From Lachnospiraceae bacterium (GTDB lineage: Bacteria; Bacillota; Clostridia; Lachnospirales; Lachnospiraceae), in assembly GCA_022510745.1 (NCBI GenBank), contig JAFLSY010000005.1, forward strand, positions 1 to 64,000: a DNA stretch of 64,000 nt, given 5' to 3'. Shown here one piece after another: positions 60,444 to 64,000 of this stretch. Numbering within the stretch: the first letter of the stretch is position 1; every line of letters begins with the position of its first letter. The notes beneath the pieces are model-generated. The model worked only from the letters and a program-made list of their open reading frames with translations. It was not told the DNA's origin and made no database searches. The position numbers and the translations under genes are program-made.

Positions 60444-61553
60444 TTAACTGACGGTCGTAAAATTAACAGGTAAAATCAAATAAATGTATTTTTCGTAACG
60501 TTCTCTTATAAAGCAGGGAGCCTTAGGATTTACCAAATATATATCAATCTCCTCATCTTCTATTACACGAAGAGCATCTATCAAAAACTTAGGATTGAAG
60601 CCTATCATCATATCCTTTCCAATTTTTTCAATATCAATGTCTTCATTCATACTGCCAACAATGGAATTCATCTTTAATTCCATAGAGTTGTCTTTTATAT
60701 TTATGATAATAGGTTTTTTATCTCCCTCTTTTATCAAAAGAGTAGCTCTGTCTATACAATTCAATAATTCTTTCTTGTTGATCTTTACCTTTGTTTCATA
60801 ATCGCTGGAAAGCATTTGATCAATTTTAAAATATTCGCCTTCGATCAATCTGGATACTACTACCGTATTGTCAAATTCAAATAGTATATGCTTCGGTGTA
60901 AAGAAGATACTTACATCCTTATCCGCATCACCGGGCAGAATTTTGCTGATTTCATTCAATGTTTTACCGGGAACCACTACCTTCTTAGGTTCATAGGAAT
61001 TCTTTAAATCAATTTTACGAATAGAAATACGGTGTCCGTCCAGAGATACCACTTTCATTTCATTCCCGCTTATATCAAAAAGTTCGCCAGTCATCAGCTT
61101 ATTATTATCATTGTCAGCAATAGAAAAAATGGTCTGCCTTACCACTTCCTTTAGAGTAAACTGAGAAACAACAACGCTGTCATTTCTTTCTATGGAAGGA
61201 AGATAGGAAAAATCTTCTCCTGATTTACCTATAATATTGAATTTAGCTTTTTCACAGGTAATGGTAGTCTTAAAAGAAGCATCTGTTTCGATTGTAATAT
61301 CATTGTCAGGAAGTTTACGCACAATTTCTAAAAATATTTTAGCATCCAGAGCAATAATACCTTTCTCTAAGATATTTCCTTCGATCGTAGTTTCTATTCC
61401 AAGTTCCATATCATTAGCAGTCAGCTTGATCTCATTCTGAGAAGCATCAACCAATATACATTCCAAAATTGACATCGTGGTTTTGTTAGGTACCGCTTTG
61501 GATACAATTTGTACTCCATTCAAAAGGTTTGCCTTATTACATACTAATTTCAT
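60444..61553 (-). CDS. dnaN: DNA polymerase III beta subunit (sliding clamp)
   Basis: Ring-shaped clamp of 369 residues with three similar domains. Visible family segments: IVSKAVPNKTTMSILECIL near the N-terminus, VVSLDGHRISIRK near the middle and IYLVNPKAPCFIRE near the end; a hydrophobic LPVNFTTVS tail finishes the protein. The region between SD (GGGAG) and ATG contains a perfect DnaA box (61555-61563), so DnaA binding could affect its expression. It is the second gene of the dnaA-dnaN-yaaA-recF-gyrBA series. Confidence 0.97.
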   Translation of the reverse strand: MKLVCNKANLLNGVQIVSKAVPNKTTMSILECILVDASQNEIKLTANDMELGIETTIEGNILEKGIIALDAKIFLEIVRKLPDNDITIETDASFKTTITCEKAKFNIIGKSGEDFSYLPSIERNDSVVVSQFTLKEVVRQTIFSIADNDNNKLMTGELFDISGNEMKVVSLDGHRISIRKIDLKNSYEPKKVVVPGKTLNEISKILPGDADKDVSIFFTPKHILFEFDNTVVVSRLIEGEYFKIDQMLSSDYETKVKINKKELLNCIDRATLLIKEGDKKPIIINIKDNSMELKMNSIVGSMNEDIDIEKIGKDMMIGFNPKFLIDALRVIEDEEIDIYLVNPKAPCFIRERYEKYIYLILPVNFTTVS

Positions 61554-61856
61554 TTGTGTATAACTCCCTTCACTTTAAAATGTAGTAAATGAACAACGCT
61601 TAAATAAAAATATAATATAAAAATTTAAAAGTATTAATATTATAGACTGTAGATATGTGAAAAACCATTCTCATTATAACATTTATCATGAAAAAATGAT
61701 AGTAAAAGCTTGTGTAAAACCGAGAATAACTTCTGAAAAACTTGAAACTTATTCACAGGGCTTCAAAAAGGCTTTATTTAGTAAAAAATATTATACACAG
61801 TCATTGTGCAGAAAAAAGAGGATTACCCACAACTTTCACACAGAGTTAGTGAAAAG
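61554..61856. other. dnaA-dnaN intergenic region with DnaA boxes (part of oriC)
   Basis: 303 bases without a gene, AT-rich. DnaA boxes (TTATNCACA): 61555-61563 (minus, TTATACACA), 61749-61757 (plus, TTATTCACA) and 61791-61799 (plus, TTATACACA); a weaker TTACCCACA is at 61823-61831. It probably also holds the dnaN promoter. With the cluster upstream of dnaA it makes a bipartite origin. Confidence 0.78.
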
Positions 61857-63224
61857 TTAAGAGGGAGTTATTTTTTTCTTAATGATATCTATTTTATTTT
61901 TAAGATCTTCATTAGTATTAATTTCCTCAGATATTTTGTTAATACCGTGTATTACGGTAGTATGATCCTTTTTTCCTAAGAGCCTGGCAATATTGGTTAA
62001 GGAAGTATCCGTCATTTCCCTGCAAAGATACATAACTACCTGGCGAGGCTGTACAAATTCTGAGTTTCTCTTTTTAGAAGTAATATCATCAGAATTTACG
62101 CCAAAGTGTTCGGAAACTACATTTATAATGAGCTGCGGTGTAATTTCCTTGGGTTTGTCCGGATAAATAATATCTTTTAATGCTTCTTCAGCCAGAGTGA
62201 GAGAAGGATTTACTTTATTTAATTTGGCAAAGGCTACAATTTTGTTAAAAGCTCCTTCTAACTCTCTGATGTTTGATTTTATATTAGTAGAAATGTAATT
62301 AATGATTTCTTCATCAATCTCTAAATCACAGGATTCTGCATTTTTACGCAGAATGGCCATTCTGGTTTCATAATCGGGCGGCTGAATATCCGCAATAAGA
62401 CCCCATTCAAAACGAGAACGGAAACGTTCTTCCAAAGTTTCCATTTCTTTTGGAGGCTTGTCTGAAGAAAGAATAATCTGCTTTCCGGCTGCATGGAGTA
62501 CATTAAAAGTATGAAAAAATTCTTCCTGCGTACTTTCTTTTCCTATTATAAACTGTACATCGTCTACCATAAGAACGTCTACGGTCCTGTATTTTTCACG
62601 AAGTTTAGTCATGGCTGCTGCATTACCGCTTCGAATGGACTCGATCACTTCGTTGGTAAATTCTTCTGAAGTAACATAGAGAACTTTCGTTTTAAAATTT
62701 TGTTCCATAATAAAATGGCCGATAGAATGCATCAGGTGAGTCTTTCCCAAGCCGGCTCCTCCATATAAATAGAGAGGATTATAAACTTCTCCGGGAGATT
62801 CCGCAACGGCCAAGGAAGCGGAATGAGCAAATTTATTGTTGCTTCCTACTACGAAAGTATCAAATTTATATTTTGGATTTAAATTTGCATTTTCATAATT
62901 AATATTGTAAACGGGTTTTTGAGATTGGGTATCGGTATTGTTAGTCATGGATACAACATTTTTTTCCAATACAAAAACAACATCATAAGTATGATTGAAC
63001 ATTTCAGATATGGTTACCTGAAAAAAGTCTTGATATTTTTGGGAAATATAGGAAAAAGCATTCGCTTTATCATTAGGAACAATAATATAGGCCACATTAT
63101 CCACTAATTCATGAAATTTAAGTGGTGAAATCCATGTATCAAAAGTGATATCCATCATATTATATTCCTGACGCATCACTTCTTTAATATGATCCCACTG
63201 TTCCCTGATGTTATCTGAATCCAT
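61857..63224 (-). CDS. dnaA: Chromosomal replication initiator DnaA
   Basis: AAA+ initiator of 455 residues. Domain I (1-85) starts MDSDNIREQWDHIKE; the linker is short. Domain III has Walker A LYGGAGLGKTHLMHSIG near 150, Walker B VDVLMVDDVQFI, and sensor motifs. Domain IV carries the DnaA signature in QPRQVVMYLCREMTDTSL and KKDHTTVIHG. GGAGG lies six bases before ATG. It is divergent from rpmH, with the main origin region between them. Confidence 0.98.
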   Translation of the reverse strand: MDSDNIREQWDHIKEVMRQEYNMMDITFDTWISPLKFHELVDNVAYIIVPNDKANAFSYISQKYQDFFQVTISEMFNHTYDVVFVLEKNVVSMTNNTDTQSQKPVYNINYENANLNPKYKFDTFVVGSNNKFAHSASLAVAESPGEVYNPLYLYGGAGLGKTHLMHSIGHFIMEQNFKTKVLYVTSEEFTNEVIESIRSGNAAAMTKLREKYRTVDVLMVDDVQFIIGKESTQEEFFHTFNVLHAAGKQIILSSDKPPKEMETLEERFRSRFEWGLIADIQPPDYETRMAILRKNAESCDLEIDEEIINYISTNIKSNIRELEGAFNKIVAFAKLNKVNPSLTLAEEALKDIIYPDKPKEITPQLIINVVSEHFGVNSDDITSKKRNSEFVQPRQVVMYLCREMTDTSLTNIARLLGKKDHTTVIHGINKISEEINTNEDLKNKIDIIKKKITPS

Positions 63225-63600
63225 AACAACCCTCCAAATTGCAATGGTAATAGGTTCCGAAACTTCGCCTTATATACCATATTAATATAAATAACAAAAT
63301 ATTTCAAATAGAACTTACTGAGTCACTTATACACATATTGTTGATAACTCTGTTTAAAAGTTGACATATTAATAGAATGATAGTGACAGGATGTGAATAA
63401 TTTATCTTTTATACATAGATAAAAAAATATTATAAAATACGGTTTTTTAGAATTTTTACACAAATCATCCATGTAATAATCAAAACTTATCCACAATTTA
63501 TTCACAAAATGTGGATTAAGTTATGTAAATTACATTTTATATAAAATAATGTGGATAACTCTAAAAATTTTTTTAAAATTATTTTTATGATTGATTTTAC
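63225..63600. other. oriC: Origin of replication oriC (dnaA-rpmH region)
   Basis: AT-rich region with a cluster of DnaA boxes: 63327-63335 (TTATACACA), 63392-63400 (minus, TTATTCACA), 63487-63495 (TTATCCACA), 63498-63506 (TTATTCACA), 63550-63558 (minus, TTATCCACA), plus near matches at 63339-63347 and 63510-63518. Long A/T runs at 63420-63450 and 63520-63600 are candidate unwinding sites. The dnaA promoter must also be here; a clear pair of boxes was not identified. Confidence 0.88.
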
Positions 63601-63629
63601 TTGACATTCCGGCGGTTATCCAGTACAAT
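63601..63629 (+). promoter_or_regulatory. Promoter of rpmH
   Basis: TTGACA (63601-63606), 17-base spacer, TACAAT (63624-63629), about 85 bases before the rpmH start; AGAGGAGG precedes the ATG. Confidence 0.8.
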
Positions 63630-63712
63630 CAATATGCTATTTTCCAATATTTTGACAATTTGAATACCTTTATATATTTATATTAAGGTTATGAAAGAGG
63701 AGGTGTTTTAGT

Positions 63713-63847
63713 ATGAAGATGACATTTCAGCCGAAGAAAAGGTCAAGATCCAAGGTACATGGTTTCAGAGCCAGAATGAGTACTCCCGGAGGAAGAAAGG
63801 TTCTGAAAGCAAGACGTGCAAAAGGAAGACATAAATTATCAGCATAG
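63713..63847 (+). CDS. rpmH: 50S ribosomal protein L34
   Basis: Forty-four residues, highly basic: [18 protein letters not shown], then [19 protein letters not shown] and KLSA. This is the standard L34 sequence. Start supported by AGGAGG eight bases upstream. It is first of the rpmH-rnpA pair that lies across the origin from dnaA in most Firmicutes. Confidence 0.97.
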   Translation: MKMTFQPKKRSRSKVHGFRARMSTPGGRKVLKARRAKGRHKLSA

Positions 63848-63871
63848 GTCACAGTAATGTGACCTTTTTTT
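63847..63871 (+). terminator. Terminator/attenuator between rpmH and rnpA
   Basis: Stem GGTCAC/GTGACC starting in the rpmH stop codon, followed by TTTTTTT. It would make L34 mRNA more abundant than rnpA mRNA. Confidence 0.85.
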
Positions 63872-63894
63872 CTCTGAAAGATTAGGAGTTAACA

Positions 63895-64000
63895 GTGAAT
63901 AATTCAGAGTCCTTAAGAAAGAACCGTCAGTTCCAATTTGTGTATAAGTATGGAAGATCTTATGCAAATAAATATCTTGTAATGTATATAAAGGAAAATG
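63895..64000 (+). CDS. rnpA: Ribonuclease P protein component (partial, cut by window end)
   Basis: GTG start with AGGAG six bases upstream. The first 35 codons, NNSESLRKNRQFQFVYKYG followed by RSYANKYLVMYI, match the RnpA N-terminus (the FxxVY..G and Y-A-N-K region). The protein helps RNase P RNA cut tRNA leaders. The rest lies beyond the window. Confidence 0.93.
   Translation, partial: MNNSESLRKNRQFQFVYKYGRSYANKYLVMYIKEN

Overview
The window is the replication-origin region of a low-to-moderate-GC, flagellated, probably endospore-lineage member of the Clostridia, most likely Lachnospiraceae. Support: the canonical rnpA-rpmH-oriC-dnaA-dnaN-yaaA-recF-gyrB-gyrA order at the right end, a BofA homologue, a Gram-positive type Tad pilus locus, and several families (DUF5702, DUF6240, DUF6382, DHHW, DUF4358) that I know mainly from Lachnospiraceae. 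Nearly all genes lie on the minus strand and read away from the origin, so they are co-directional with the left replication fork. Exceptions on the plus strand are an acetyltransferase, a YaaL-like gene, a flotillin, two tiny membrane peptides, and rpmH/rnpA beyond the origin.

Layout. 1-300: tandem rRNA-type promoters firing leftwards out of the window. 0.37-1.1 kb: acetyltransferase and tRNA-Ser(GCU). 1.2-5.5 kb: housekeeping genes (plsC, two-subunit class I fumarase, HIT protein, flavodoxin-SCP2 protein, rhomboid protease). 5.5-15.6 kb: Tad/Flp pilus operon with two prepilin peptidases, which seems to run on into the housekeeping genes from one promoter with a hairpin-rich leader. 15.6-20.9 kb: BofA, a DUF2508 protein and an isolated flagellin cluster (FliS, flagellin, DUF6240). 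20.9-25.9 kb: glycogen branching enzyme behind a TPR/acidic-repeat/degenerate-AAA protein. 26-28.6 kb: two neighbouring genes sharing one C-terminal domain. 28.6-33 kb: rsmA, a HAD-tyrosine-phosphatase fusion and a two-component system. 33-37 kb: a secreted protein and an ABC transporter. 37-46 kb: flotillin, an acyl-transfer module (DHHW-MBOAT-DUF4358), a DUF2975-XRE-DUF4153 triad and a diguanylate cyclase. 46-47 kb: tatD. 47-49.1 kb: a tRNA-Lys-associated repeat region. 49.2-54 kb: Fur-family regulator and metal exporter, lipoprotein, rRNA methyltransferase, ECF S component. 54-64 kb: replication genes and oriC.

The most interesting part is 47.0-49.1 kb. Two copies of a cassette each carry a plus-strand 28-residue hydrophobic peptide ending in a Trp-Leu-Asp motif, with its ribosome-binding site buried in an 8-bp hairpin. 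A convergent minus-strand promoter (TTTACA-17-TATATT) would give an RNA of about 67 nt ending at the shared terminator. In each copy this RNA is complementary to the start region of its own peptide gene through a direct repeat, and the repeat differs between copies while matching within each copy. This is the architecture of the Fst/RNAII type I toxin-antitoxin systems. The cassettes lie between a complete tRNA-Lys gene, a 3' half-tRNA-Lys relic, a frameshifted small gene, a 77-residue membrane protein whose stop codon lies in the tRNA relic, and a second relic of that protein beside tatD. This suggests repeated insertion or duplication at tRNA-Lys.

All calls come from reading the sequence and remembered family knowledge; no database search was possible.
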